64,000 bases of DNA from JALOAT01 sp041687015 (lineage in GTDB: Bacteria > Pseudomonadota > Gammaproteobacteria > Thiohalomonadales > Thiohalomonadaceae): contig JAWLCT010000015.1 of the NCBI GenBank assembly GCA_041687015.1, positions 3,916-67,915 on the forward strand, written 5' to 3'. This document shows, one piece after another, positions 30,895 through 39,185 of the stretch (positions within the stretch are counted from its first letter, which is position 1; each line of letters begins with the position of its first letter). The notes below the pieces were generated by a model that saw only the letters and a list, made by a program, of their open reading frames with translations, ran no database searches and was not told where the DNA came from. A program made the position numbers and the translations under genes.

Positions 30895-32031
30895 CTAATT
30901 TTTCCTGTTTTCGATAGATGCGACGAAGCGGTCGAACAGCGGGGCCACGTCGTGCGGGCCAGGGCTGGCTTCCGGGTGGCCCTGGAAGCTGAAGGCCGGA
31001 CGGTCCGTGCGCTCGACACCCTGCAGCGAGCCGTCGAACAGGGAACGATGGGTGGCACGCAGGCTCGACGGCAGGGTTTCCTCGTCCACCGCGAAGCCAT
31101 GGTTCTGGCTGGTGATCATCACGCGTCCGGTCTCGATATCGATGACCGGGTGGTTGGCACCGTGATGACCAAATTTCATTTTCACCGTCCGCGCACCCGA
31201 GGCCAGCGACAGCAGCTGGTGACCGAGGCAGATGCCGAAAATCGGCGTGTCGGTCTTGAGCAGGCGCTGGATGGATTCAATGGCGTAGTCGCACGCGGCC
31301 GGGTCGCCCGGGCCGTTGGCGAGCAGGATGCCGTCCGGATTCATGGCGAGCACATCCTCGGCCGGCATTTGCGCCGGCACCACGGTGAGACGGCAACCGC
31401 GGTCCACCAGCATGCGCAGGATATTGCGCTTAACGCCGTAGTCGTAGACCACCACGTGATGGGGAAGCTCCTCAGCCTCGCGCTCCACGATGCCGGTGCC
31501 CAGCTGCCAGCCACCCTGAGTCCAGGCGTAGGGCTTGGACGTGGTGACCTCCTTGGCCAGGTCCATGCCGTTGAGGCCCGCGAAACCGCGCGCGGCGGCC
31601 ACAGCCGCCTCGGCGTCGATGTTCTCGCCCGCCACCAGGCAGCCGTTCTGGGCGCCCTTCTCACGCAGAATGCGCGTGAGCTTGCGGGTATCGATGCCGG
31701 CGATGCCGACCACGTTGTGACGGCGCAGGTAGGCGTCCAGGGCCTCGTGGCTGCGGAAATTGCTGGCAACCCGGGGCAGATCGCGGATCACCAGGCCGGC
31801 GGCCATGATGCCGGGCGCCTCTTCGTCCTCGGGATTGGCGCCCACGCTGCCTACGTGGGGGTAGGTCAGGGTGACGATCTGACGGGTATATGAAGGATCG
31901 GTGAGGATCTCCTGGTATCCGGTCAGCGCGGTGTTGAACACCACCTCACCGACGGTCTGCCCCTCACTGCCGATGGACTCGCCCCGGAACAGCGTGCCGT
32001 CTGCCAGGGCCAGCAAGGCCTGTTGCCGCAA
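30895..32031 (-). CDS. carA: Carbamoyl-phosphate synthase small subunit
   Basis: This 378-aa glutaminase subunit supplies ammonia to CarB. The start is a TTG at 32031, giving L-R-Q-Q-A-L-L-A-L-A-D-G-T, with a strong GGAGGT site six bases upstream. The upstream in-frame codons are not family-like. The class I amidotransferase domain has the nucleophile in GICLGHQLLSLA (~265). The His/Glu pair is in FQGHPEASPGP (~350). No carA-carB overlap: a long inverted repeat separates them. Confidence 0.97.
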   Translation of the reverse strand: MRQQALLALADGTLFRGESIGSEGQTVGEVVFNTALTGYQEILTDPSYTRQIVTLTYPHVGSVGANPEDEEAPGIMAAGLVIRDLPRVASNFRSHEALDAYLRRHNVVGIAGIDTRKLTRILREKGAQNGCLVAGENIDAEAAVAAARGFAGLNGMDLAKEVTTSKPYAWTQGGWQLGTGIVEREAEELPHHVVVYDYGVKRNILRMLVDRGCRLTVVPAQMPAEDVLAMNPDGILLANGPGDPAACDYAIESIQRLLKTDTPIFGICLGHQLLSLASGARTVKMKFGHHGANHPVIDIETGRVMITSQNHGFAVDEETLPSSLRATHRSLFDGSLQGVERTDRPAFSFQGHPEASPGPHDVAPLFDRFVASIENRKN

Positions 32032-32060
32032 GGTGTGACCTCCAAGTGTATACGTGCAAA

Positions 32061-32089
32061 GCGGGAAGGGCCCCAAGGACCCTCCCCGC
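32061..32089 (-). promoter_or_regulatory. Leader hairpin upstream of carA
   Basis: A strong imperfect inverted repeat (gcggg-aagggcc/ggaccct-ccccgc, 4-nt loop) lies 30-58 bp upstream of the carA start. On the minus strand it is followed by TTTG only. It could be an attenuator-like or mRNA-stabilising hairpin; no leader peptide was identified. It lies in a 373-bp gap that otherwise holds inverted-repeat copy 4. Confidence 0.4.
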
Positions 32090-32203
32090 TCGAAAGAAAC
32101 GGTCGGCGTGAAGTGCCGTGCCAGGTTGGCCGGCTATTTTACGGATGCGGCAAGTGGCTGTCCACGCGTAACGCGGCTTCTTTTGGGGCTTGGAGGGAAA
32201 AGC

Positions 32204-32386
32204 ATTAAACCACGGGGGACACGGGGAACACGGGGGTAAGAAGGGTGACAGTTCCCTATCGAGATACGGTGGCATGCCTTGCGCGGGCCCGACTTCGACG
32301 CCAAGAACCTTCGAACAGGCCCGGAGCCTTACGCGGCGCCTCTTGAATGGTTTTCTCCCCGTGTTCCCCGTGCCCCCGTGGTTAAC
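32204..32386. repeat. Long inverted repeat, copy 4, with ~110-bp unique centre
   Basis: The left arm (32204-32243) reads TTAAACCACGGGGG-ACACGGGG-AACACGGGGG. The right arm (32353-32386) reads the complement and ends CCGTGGTTAA. The ~110-bp centre is unrelated to the other copies and contains no ORF of note. It lies between dapB and carA. Confidence 0.8.
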
Positions 32387-32404
32387 TTCTTCGCCCGCCG
32401 CGGT

Positions 32405-33410
32405 TCAGTCCTTGAGACCAAGGACGTCCTGCATGTCAAAGAGGCCGCGGTCCTTGGCGGCGAGCCAGGCGGCGGCACGCATGGCGCCTTTGGCGAAGGT
32501 CATGCGGCTGGAGGCCTTGTGGGTGATTTCGATGCGTTCGCCGATGCCGGCGAACAGGACGGTGTGGTCACCCACGATGTCGCCGGCGCGGATGGTCTCG
32601 AAGNNNNNNNNNNNNNNNNNNNNNNNNNNNNNNNNNNNNNNNNNNNNNNNNNNNNNNNNNNNNNNNNNNNNNNNNNNNNNNNNNNNNNNNNNNNNNNNNN
32701 NNNCGGCTGGAGGCCTTGTGGGTGATTTCGATGCGTTCGCCGATGCCGGCGAACAGGACGGTGTGGTCACCCACGATGTCGCCGGCGCGGATGGTCTCGA
32801 AGCCGATGGCCTTGCGGTCGCGCTCGCCGGTGTGGCCTTCACGGCCGTAAACGGCGCATTCCTTCAGGTCGCGCCCCAGGGCCGCGGCCACCACCTCGCC
32901 CATGCGCAGGGCAGTGCCCGAGGGGGCGTCCACCTTGTGGCGGTGATGCGCTTCGATGATCTCGATGTCCACCTCGTCGCCCAGCACGCGGGCGGCCAGG
33001 TCGAGCAGCTTGAGGGAGAGATTGACGCCCACGCTCATGTTCGGGGCGAACACAATGGGGATGTCTTTGGCGGCCTCGCGGATAGCCTGCTTGCCGGCAT
33101 CGTCAAAGCCGGTGGTGCCGATGATCATGGCCTTGCCGGCCCCGCGGCACACGGCCAGGTTGTTGAGGGTGACCTCGGGGCGGGTGAAATCGACCAACAC
33201 ATCGAAGGCATCGAGCACCGAACCGAGATTTTCCACCACCTGGACACCGTGGCGGCCGATGCCGGCCAACTCGCCCGCGTCGGTGCCGACCATGCTACTG
33301 CCCGGGCGCTCGATGGCGGCACCGAGGGTAAGGCCTTCGATTTGCTGGCAGGCTTCGATCAGGGCCCGGCCCATGCGTCCGGCGGCGCCGGTCACGGCAA
33401 TTCGAGTCAT
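32405..33410 (-). CDS. dapB: 4-hydroxy-tetrahydrodipicolinate reductase (interrupted by assembly gap)
   Basis: This NAD(P)H-dependent enzyme acts in diaminopimelate/lysine synthesis. The N-terminal Rossmann loop is VTGAAGRMGRALI, the active-site block EAHHRHKVDAPSGTAL and the C-terminal tail AAWLAAKDRGLFDMQDVLG. The coding sequence is split by 100 N at 32604-32703. The 99 bp on each side of the gap are identical (32505-32603 and 32704-32802). Collapsing 199 bp restores one frame of 268 codons, the normal length. The gene is therefore intact; the break is an unmerged contig overlap. Confidence 0.93.
32604..32703. other. Assembly gap (100 N) flanked by a 99-bp duplicate
   Basis: This is a run of exactly 100 N. 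Bases 32505-32603 are repeated exactly at 32704-32802. This is the pattern left when two contigs overlapping by about a k-mer length are scaffolded without merging. Confidence 0.95.
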
Positions 33411-33440
33411 TGTTTTTCAGCTTCCTGTTTCGTAGAAACA

Positions 33441-33463
33441 TCGCGGCCTGAGGCCGCTCCTGC
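33441..33463 (-). repeat. REP-like hairpin, family B, copy 1
   Basis: On the minus strand GCAG is followed by GAGCGGCC-TCA-GGCCGCGA, a head tetranucleotide next to a 6-bp GC stem (GCGGCC/GGCCGC). A second copy with the canonical GTAG head is at 42176-42198. This fits RAYT-type REP elements. It lies between dapB and the DsrE-like gene. Confidence 0.7.
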
Positions 33464-33483
33464 AACGGCGGGCAGACTAGCCC

Positions 33484-33525
33484 TGATTTTCTCCGTGGCC
33501 TCCGTGGCCTCCGTGGTTGAGCTTT
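33484..33525. repeat. Solitary half of the CCACGGAGG repeat family (copy 5)
   Basis: The motif CTCCGTGGC-CTCCGTGGC-CTCCGTGGTTGA is a three-unit period-9 array of the right-arm type, without a matching left arm nearby. It lies just past the REP hairpin in the 124-bp gap between the DsrE-like gene and dapB. Confidence 0.65.
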
Positions 33526-33534
33526 AAGGGTGAT

Positions 33535-34044
33535 TCACCAACTGATATAGGCGTAACCCTGTTCCTGCAGTTCCATGAGGTCTGCCGCGCCGACGTCGAC
33601 CACCTTCGCGAAGGGCAACAGGTCGTCCTCGGTCCAACCCAGGCTTTTCATGGTGTTGTTGCAGGCGTGAAACTCCACCCCGTACTGGGCAAGGCTCTCG
33701 ACACGCTTCTGAATGTCTTCGCTGACCGGACGCTGGGGAAAATGCGCGAGGACGTGGATACCCGGACCGAAGCACACCACGACCACCTTCACGTCGTCAC
33801 CGTACTTGCGCAGCATCTCGCCGGCGGAGAACGTCACGTGCTGGTGGTAGTCCGGCTCCGCCTTGTTGAACTGGTAAACCACCTTGTGTTTGGGTGGCTC
33901 CAGGCGGAAGTCGTCGTCCGCGCGGCTCGCGCGGGTAGCGGCAAGCGCGGCCACACCGCCGCTTGCCAGTGCGGCACCGAGCAGACGACGGCGCGCCTTG
34001 TCGACACCGGTCAGCAAGGCAGTGCCGGGCCATCTGAATTTCAT
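33535..34044 (-). CDS. Tat-exported DsrE/DsrF-like protein
   Basis: This 169-aa protein starts with a twin-arginine-type signal (KARRRLLGAALASGGVAAL) and likely cleavage near SRADDD. The mature part resembles the DsrE/F sulfur-relay fold: K-V-V-Y-Q-F-N start, the VKVVVVCFGPGIHVL strand-loop and FHACNNTMKSLGW, whose single Cys matches the conserved position of the family. DsrE-like proteins bind or transfer sulfane sulfur in sulfur oxidisers. Exported versions are poorly characterised. It lies between dnaJ and dapB with gaps of 36 and 124 bp. The family call is fair; the role is inference. Confidence 0.75.
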   Translation of the reverse strand: MKFRWPGTALLTGVDKARRRLLGAALASGGVAALAATRASRADDDFRLEPPKHKVVYQFNKAEPDYHQHVTFSAGEMLRKYGDDVKVVVVCFGPGIHVLAHFPQRPVSEDIQKRVESLAQYGVEFHACNNTMKSLGWTEDDLLPFAKVVDVGAADLMELQEQGYAYISW

Positions 34045-34080
34045 GTGTATTCTCCCCCCAGAAATACCGGATGAACCGGC

Positions 34081-35214
34081 TTACAGCTTCACATCTTCGA
34101 AGAACTTTTTCACGCCGTCGAGCCACGAACGGGCACGCGGGGTGTGTTTTTCGTCACCCATGGTCTGCTCCAACTGGCGGAACAGCTCTTTTTGCTGGCT
34201 GGTGAGATTCACCGGCGTTTCCACCGTCACCTTGCAGATGAGGTCGCCGGGGGCGCCGCCGCGCACCGAGGTCACCCCCTTACCGCGCAGGCGGAACAGT
34301 TTGCCGGTCTGGGTCTCCGCGGGCACCTTGAGCTTCACACGCCCGTCCAGGGTAGGCACTTCCAGCTCCCCGCCCAGCGCGGCGGTGACGAAACTGATGG
34401 GCACCTCGCAATACAGATCGGAGCCCTCGCGTACGAAGATCGGATGTTCTCGCACGTGGATCTGCACGTACAGATCACCCGGCGGTCCACCGTTCTCCCC
34501 CGCTTCGCCCTCACCTCCCAGGCGGATACGGTCGCCGTTGTCGACGCCGGCCGGCACTTTGACCGACAAGGTTTTCTGCTCTTCCACGCGCCCTTGGCCA
34601 TGGCACACCGGGCAAGGGTCGGGAATGATCTTGCCGGTACCGCGGCAGCGTGGACAGGTCTGCTGGACAGCGAAGAAGCCCTGCTGCATGCGCACCTGCC
34701 CGTGACCGTGGCAGGTGGGACAGGTGGTCGCCGAGGTGCCCTTGCGGGCGCCCGAGCCGCCACAGGTTTCGCAGCTGACCAGGGTCGGCACACGGATTTT
34801 TACCGTGGTGCCATGCACGGCCTCCTCAAGTGACAGTTCCAGGTTATAGCGCAGGTCGGCGCCGCGATAGACACGCGAGCCGCCGCGTGCACCACCGCCG
34901 AAAATGTCGCCGAACACATCGCCGAAGATGTCGCTGAAGCTGGCGCCGCCGAAACCGCCACCAAACCCGCCGGCGCCTGCGCCAGCGGCGTCCACACCGG
35001 CATGGCCGAACTGGTCGTAGGCGGCACGTTTCTGGGCATCCGACAGGATGTCGTAAGCTTCCTTGGCTTCCTTGAACTTGTCCTCGGCTTCCTTGTTATC
35101 CGGATTGCGGTCCGGGTGGTACTTCATCGCCAGCTTTTTGAAGGCCGTTTTGATCTCGGCCTCGGTCGCATTGCGCTGAATGCCCAGAACTTCGTAGTAA
35201 TCGCGTTTAGCCAT
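34081..35214 (-). CDS. dnaJ: Chaperone protein DnaJ
   Basis: This 377-aa Hsp40 co-chaperone stimulates DnaK ATPase and delivers substrates. The J domain has the HPD motif (MKYHPDRNPD, ~32). A Gly/Phe-rich stretch follows (~76-120). Four zinc-finger repeats are intact: CETCGGSG, CPTCHGHG, CPRCRGTG and CPVCHGQG. Two C-terminal beta domains complete the protein. It is 116 bp downstream of dnaK, past a hairpin. Confidence 0.98.
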   Translation of the reverse strand: MAKRDYYEVLGIQRNATEAEIKTAFKKLAMKYHPDRNPDNKEAEDKFKEAKEAYDILSDAQKRAAYDQFGHAGVDAAGAGAGGFGGGFGGASFSDIFGDVFGDIFGGGARGGSRVYRGADLRYNLELSLEEAVHGTTVKIRVPTLVSCETCGGSGARKGTSATTCPTCHGHGQVRMQQGFFAVQQTCPRCRGTGKIIPDPCPVCHGQGRVEEQKTLSVKVPAGVDNGDRIRLGGEGEAGENGGPPGDLYVQIHVREHPIFVREGSDLYCEVPISFVTAALGGELEVPTLDGRVKLKVPAETQTGKLFRLRGKGVTSVRGGAPGDLICKVTVETPVNLTSQQKELFRQLEQTMGDEKHTPRARSWLDGVKKFFEDVKL

Positions 35215-35259
35215 GGCCTGTCTCGGGCGCGCTCGGCTGCGCCTTGTCCCATCAACGCA

Positions 35260-35283
35260 ACAGGCGGGACTCCCCCCGCCTGT
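35260..35283 (-). repeat. Hairpin in the dnaK-dnaJ gap
   Basis: A 9-bp perfect stem (acaggcggg/cccgcctgt, 6-nt loop) lies between dnaK and dnaJ. No U-tract follows on the minus strand, so full termination is unlikely. A partial attenuator or RNA-stability element would explain higher DnaK than DnaJ output. Confidence 0.6.
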
Positions 35284-35330
35284 CGTGGTTACAGTCTATC
35301 CGTTCCGGCACCTGGCCGGATGCGAACCGG

Positions 35331-37250
35331 TTACTTCTTGTCGTCCTTGACCTCTTCGAATTCCGCATCGACCACGTCCTCCTTGGCGCCCGCTTGTTCG
35401 CCGGCGGGCTCACCGGCCGGCTGCTCGCCCGCCTGGGCCTGGGCGTAAACGCGCTCGGCGATCTTGCCGGAGGCCTGGGTGAGGGTCGCCGTCTTGGCTT
35501 CGATGGCATCCTTGTCTTCGCCCTTCATCACCTCTTCCAGGTCCTTGATGGCCGCTTCGACCTGTTCTTTTTCGCTGGCCTCGAGTTTGTCGCCCAACTC
35601 GGCCATGGACTTGCGCGTGGCGTGGATAAGGGCGTCGGCGTGGTTGCGCGCGGTCACCAGCTCGTGGAACTTCTTGTCGTCGGCCGCATGGGCCTCGGCG
35701 TCCTGCACCATACGGTTGATCTCGTCCTCGGACAGGCCGGAGGAGGCGCGGATGGTGATGGATTGCTGTTTACCCGTGGCCCTGTCCTTGGCGCCCACGT
35801 GCAGGATGCCGTTGGCGTCGATGTCGAAGGTGACCTCCACCTGCGGCACGCCGCGCGGCGCGGGCGGGATGTCACCCAGATCGAAGCGGCCCAGGGATTT
35901 GTTGGCGTTGGCCATTTCACGCTCGCCCTGCAGCACGTGCACGGTGACCGCGGTCTGGTTGTCCTCCGCCGTGGAGAACACCTGGGAGGCCTTGGTCGGG
36001 ATGGTGGTGTTCTTCTCGATGAGCTTGGTCATCACGCCGCCCAGGGTCTCGATGCCCAGAGACAGCGGGGTGACGTCGAGCAGGAGCACGTCCTTGACCT
36101 CGCCGCCCAGCACGCCGCCCTGGATGGCAGCGCCCACGGCCACCGCCTCGTCCGGGTTGACGTCCTTGCGGGGATCCTTGCCGAAGAAGGTCTTGACCGC
36201 TTCCTGCACCTTGGGCATGCGGGTCTGGCCACCCACCAGGATCACGTCGTCCACGTCCTTGGCGGACAGGCCGGCGTCCTTGAGCGCGACGCGGCAGGGC
36301 TCCATGGTACGCTGGATGAGATCTTCCACCAGGGATTCGAGCTTGGCGCGGGTCACCTTCATGTTGAGGTGCTTGGGACCGCTCGCATCGGCAGTGATGT
36401 AGGGCAGGTTCACCTCGGTCTGCTGCGAGGAGGACAGCTCGATCTTGGCCTTCTCCGCCGCTTCCTTCAGGCGCTGCATGGCCAGCGCATCGCCGCGCAG
36501 GTCGATGCCGCTGTCCTTCTTGAACTCCTCGGCCAGGTAGTCGATGACGCGCTTGTCGAAGTCTTCGCCGCCCAGAAAGGTGTCGCCGTTGGTGGACAGC
36601 ACCTCAAACTGGTGCTCGCCCTCGATCTCGGAGATCTCGATGATGGAAATGTCGAAGGTGCCGCCGCCCAGGTCGTACACGGCGATTTTGCGATCACCCG
36701 GCTGCTTGTCCATGCCGAAGGCGAGCGCCGCGGCCGTGGGCTCATTGATGATGCGCTTCACTTCGAGGCCGGCGATCTTGCCCGCGTCCTTGGTGGCCTG
36801 GCGCTGGGAGTCGTTGAAGTAGGCCGGCACGGTGATGACCGCTTCGGTGACGGGCTCGCCGAGGTAGTCCTCGGCAGTCTTCTTCATCTTCTGCAGCACC
36901 TTGGCGGAGATCTCCGGCGGCGCCATTTTCTTGCCGCGCGACTCCAGCCAGGCATCGCCGTTGGGGGCCTTCACGATCTTGTAAGGAACAAGGTCGAGGT
37001 CCTTCTGGACCTCCTTGTCTTCGAAGCGGCGGCCGATGAGGCGCTTGACCGCGAAGAAGGTGTTCTGCGGATTGGTCACCGCCTGGCGTTTGGCGGACTG
37101 ACCCATCAGGGTGTCGTCCTCGGTGAAAGCGACGATGGACGGTGTGGTGCGATCACCCTCGCTGTTCTCGATGACGCGGGGCTTGCCACCTTCCATCACG
37201 GCAACGCAGGAATTGGTGGTGCCGAGGTCAATGCCGATGATCTTTCCCAT
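35331..37250 (-). CDS. dnaK: Chaperone protein DnaK (Hsp70)
   Basis: This 639-aa ATP-dependent chaperone begins MGKIIGIDLGTTNSCVAVMEG. Phosphate-binding and hinge motifs are present (AVYDLGGGTFDISI; VILVGGQTRMPKVQ near 340). A linker DVLLLDVTPLSLGIET leads to the substrate-binding domain and helical lid. The C-terminus ends EEVKDDKK, near the EEVKD-type tail of proteobacterial DnaK. A 4-codon upstream ATG is unlikely. It is the third gene of the hrcA-grpE-dnaK-dnaJ heat-shock operon. Confidence 0.99.
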   Translation of the reverse strand: MGKIIGIDLGTTNSCVAVMEGGKPRVIENSEGDRTTPSIVAFTEDDTLMGQSAKRQAVTNPQNTFFAVKRLIGRRFEDKEVQKDLDLVPYKIVKAPNGDAWLESRGKKMAPPEISAKVLQKMKKTAEDYLGEPVTEAVITVPAYFNDSQRQATKDAGKIAGLEVKRIINEPTAAALAFGMDKQPGDRKIAVYDLGGGTFDISIIEISEIEGEHQFEVLSTNGDTFLGGEDFDKRVIDYLAEEFKKDSGIDLRGDALAMQRLKEAAEKAKIELSSSQQTEVNLPYITADASGPKHLNMKVTRAKLESLVEDLIQRTMEPCRVALKDAGLSAKDVDDVILVGGQTRMPKVQEAVKTFFGKDPRKDVNPDEAVAVGAAIQGGVLGGEVKDVLLLDVTPLSLGIETLGGVMTKLIEKNTTIPTKASQVFSTAEDNQTAVTVHVLQGEREMANANKSLGRFDLGDIPPAPRGVPQVEVTFDIDANGILHVGAKDRATGKQQSITIRASSGLSEDEINRMVQDAEAHAADDKKFHELVTARNHADALIHATRKSMAELGDKLEASEKEQVEAAIKDLEEVMKGEDKDAIEAKTATLTQASGKIAERVYAQAQAGEQPAGEPAGEQAGAKEDVVDAEFEEVKDDKK

Positions 37251-37327
37251 GTGTCTCTCCAATCAATCTGGGCCGCTGGCGAGCGGCAAGAATTTCTAGT
37301 TCCGAAATAGGGTTATTGCCGCGACTT

Positions 37328-37912
37328 TCAAGCCTTTGCATCCACGTTCTGCCCGGGCGTGGCGTCGGGCGCGCGCGCCACGATGACCATGGCCGGGCGA
37401 ATCAGGCGCTCGTTCAGGGTGTAACCCTTCTGCATCACGGCCACGACGGTATTGGGCGGCTGTTCGGAAGGTTGCATGCTCACGGCCTGATGGAGGGCGG
37501 GGTCGAACGGCTGACCCATGGGGTCCACCAGCTTGATGCCGTATTTCTCCATGGCAGTGGTCAGCATCTTGAGGGTGAGCTCCATGCCCTCGCGCAGCTT
37601 TTCCACGCTTTCCGTGGCGTCCGCGGCGGAAAGGCCCAGCTCCAGGCTGTCGCGCACCGGCAGCAGCTCCTGGGCAAAGCGCTCGAGGGCGTACTTGTGG
37701 GCGTTTTCCACATCACGCTCGGCGCGCCGGCGGGTGTTTTCCAGCTCGGCCTGGGTACGCAGCAACTGATTCCAGTGCTGGTCGGCCTTGGCACGGGCGT
37801 CTTCGAGCTGCAGCTGCAGATCGTCCGCTTCCGGGCCGGCGGCCTGCGCTTCGGCCACGTCAACGGCTTCTTGCGGTTCGCTGCCTTCCACCCGGTTCTT
37901 GTCGTCACTCAT
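37328..37912 (-). CDS. grpE: Nucleotide exchange factor GrpE
   Basis: This 194-aa DnaK nucleotide-exchange factor starts at MSDDKNRVEG (37912); a 25-codon upstream extension is not family-like. An acidic disordered N-terminus is followed by a long coiled coil (~40-110; LEDARAKADQHWNQLLRTQAE) and a beta-wing domain with DPMGQPFDPALHQAVS and NTVVAVMQKGYTLNERLIRPAMV. It lies between hrcA and dnaK. Confidence 0.97.
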   Translation of the reverse strand: MSDDKNRVEGSEPQEAVDVAEAQAAGPEADDLQLQLEDARAKADQHWNQLLRTQAELENTRRRAERDVENAHKYALERFAQELLPVRDSLELGLSAADATESVEKLREGMELTLKMLTTAMEKYGIKLVDPMGQPFDPALHQAVSMQPSEQPPNTVVAVMQKGYTLNERLIRPAMVIVARAPDATPGQNVDAKA

Positions 37913-37994
37913 GATCGCGACTGTCCCTCTCCTGAATAAACGAAATCGCCCCGCGGCGCCTGGCGGGCGCCGGGAATTGGGGCACATGTGGGGT

Positions 37995-39053
37995 CTATTT
38001 GGCCTGATTCAAGGCCGCGCCCAGCAACCGGGCGGTGATATCGACGACGGGGATGACCCGGTCGTAATGCATGCGGGTGGGGCCAATCACCCCCAGCACA
38101 CCGACCACATTGCCTTCCACCTCGTAAGGCGCGGTCACCACGCTGCAATCGTCCAGGACTTCGTAGCCCGACTCCTCGCCGATGAAGATCTGAATCCCGT
38201 TGGCACGCAGCGACTGATCGAGCAGGTGCAGGATGTCACGCTTGCGGTTGAAGGCCTCGAACAGCTGCCGCAGGCGCTCCACATTGGACATCTCTGCGTA
38301 ATTCATCAGGTTGGTCTGGCCGGCGAGCACATAGTCACCCTCGCCGACATTGTCCTGGCTGGCCATCTCCAGGGCCGCGATCATGAGCTGGTTCATGTGT
38401 TCGCGGGTGGCGTGCATCTCCTCCACCAGTCCCTGGCGCATGGCCGACAAATCACGCCCGGCGAAAGCCTCGTTGAGGTAGGCGGCGGCCTGCTGGAGCT
38501 CCGATTGGGAATAGGGGCGCGAGGTATGGATGATGCGGTTTTGCACTTCCTTGTCGTTGGTCACCAGGATGACCAGCACGCGGTTATGGGAAAGCCCCAT
38601 GAACTCCACATGACGGCTCGCCACGTGTTCGCGCCGGGGCACCATCACCACACCCGCCAGGGCGGTGATCTCCGACAGCATGGCCGAAGCGGTCTCGAGG
38701 ATGCGTTTGGGCTCGCCCGCCGGGGTAAGTTGATGGCGCAGCTGACTGACCTCCACCTCGCCCAGGTCGCGCACGGTGAGCAGGCTGTCCACGAACACCC
38801 GGTAACCATGGGCCGTGGGCACCCGGCCGGCGGAGGTGTGGGGCGAGGACACCAGCCCCATCTCCTCGAGATCGGCCATGATGTTACGAATGGTCGCCGG
38901 GCTCAGGTCGAGGGAAGAATCGCGGGACACGGTGCGTGAGCCCACCGGCTGACCGTCGCGGATGTAGCGCTCCACAACGAACTTCAGCAGTTGACGGGCG
39001 CGCTCGTTCAGGGCGACGGACATGACAGGCGAATGGGCACGGGTAAAGGTCAT
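37995..39053 (-). CDS. hrcA: Heat-inducible transcription repressor HrcA
   Basis: This 352-aa repressor binds CIRCE and controls the class I heat-shock operon. The N-terminal winged helix includes LNERARQLLKFVVERYIRDGQPVGSRTVSR and SPATIRNIMADLEEMGL. A GAF-like domain and a C-terminal domain with GVLGVIGPTRMHYDRVIPVV follow. The ATG at 39053 is used because the CIRCE and promoter leave a short leader. An ATG at 39023 (MSVALNE) would be closer to many family starts. It sits upstream of grpE-dnaK-dnaJ and therefore regulates its own operon. Confidence 0.95.
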   Translation of the reverse strand: MTFTRAHSPVMSVALNERARQLLKFVVERYIRDGQPVGSRTVSRDSSLDLSPATIRNIMADLEEMGLVSSPHTSAGRVPTAHGYRVFVDSLLTVRDLGEVEVSQLRHQLTPAGEPKRILETASAMLSEITALAGVVMVPRREHVASRHVEFMGLSHNRVLVILVTNDKEVQNRIIHTSRPYSQSELQQAAAYLNEAFAGRDLSAMRQGLVEEMHATREHMNQLMIAALEMASQDNVGEGDYVLAGQTNLMNYAEMSNVERLRQLFEAFNRKRDILHLLDQSLRANGIQIFIGEESGYEVLDDCSVVTAPYEVEGNVVGVLGVIGPTRMHYDRVIPVVDITARLLGAALNQAK

Positions 39054-39059
39054 CTGGAT

Positions 39060-39086
39060 TTAGCACTCCACCGGATAGAGTGCTAC
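39060..39086 (-). promoter_or_regulatory. CIRCE operator of the hrcA-grpE-dnaK-dnaJ operon
   Basis: TTAGCACTC-N9-GAGTGCTAC matches the CIRCE consensus (TTAGCACTC-N9-GAGTGCTAA) at 17 of 18 arm positions. It lies 6 bp upstream of the hrcA ATG and overlaps the predicted transcription start. HrcA-mediated repression of the operon is well supported. Confidence 0.96.
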
Positions 39087-39090
39087 CAGA

Positions 39091-39119
39091 AAGCTATCAA
39101 TGCAACAAAACAGTGTCAA
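39091..39119 (-). promoter_or_regulatory. Promoter of the hrcA operon
   Basis: On the minus strand a consensus TTGACA (39119-39114), a 17-bp spacer and TAGCTT (39096-39091) place the start site near 39084, inside CIRCE. The -10 is weak, and a sigma32-type promoter was not clearly seen. Confidence 0.5.
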
Positions 39120-39185
39120 GACAGGCGGTTGGAAAGGCCCGTCGTGACGTGATAGCTTTGTGCGCCTCGGGAGGAATCAACGTCA

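Noticed and set aside
32505..32802. Apparent tandem duplication within dapB
   Set aside because: The two 99-bp copies flank exactly 100 N and reconstruct one normal gene when merged; an assembly artefact.
35244..37310. A 688-codon open frame on the plus strand
   Set aside because: It is antisense to dnaK; Gly/Leu/His-rich shadow translation.
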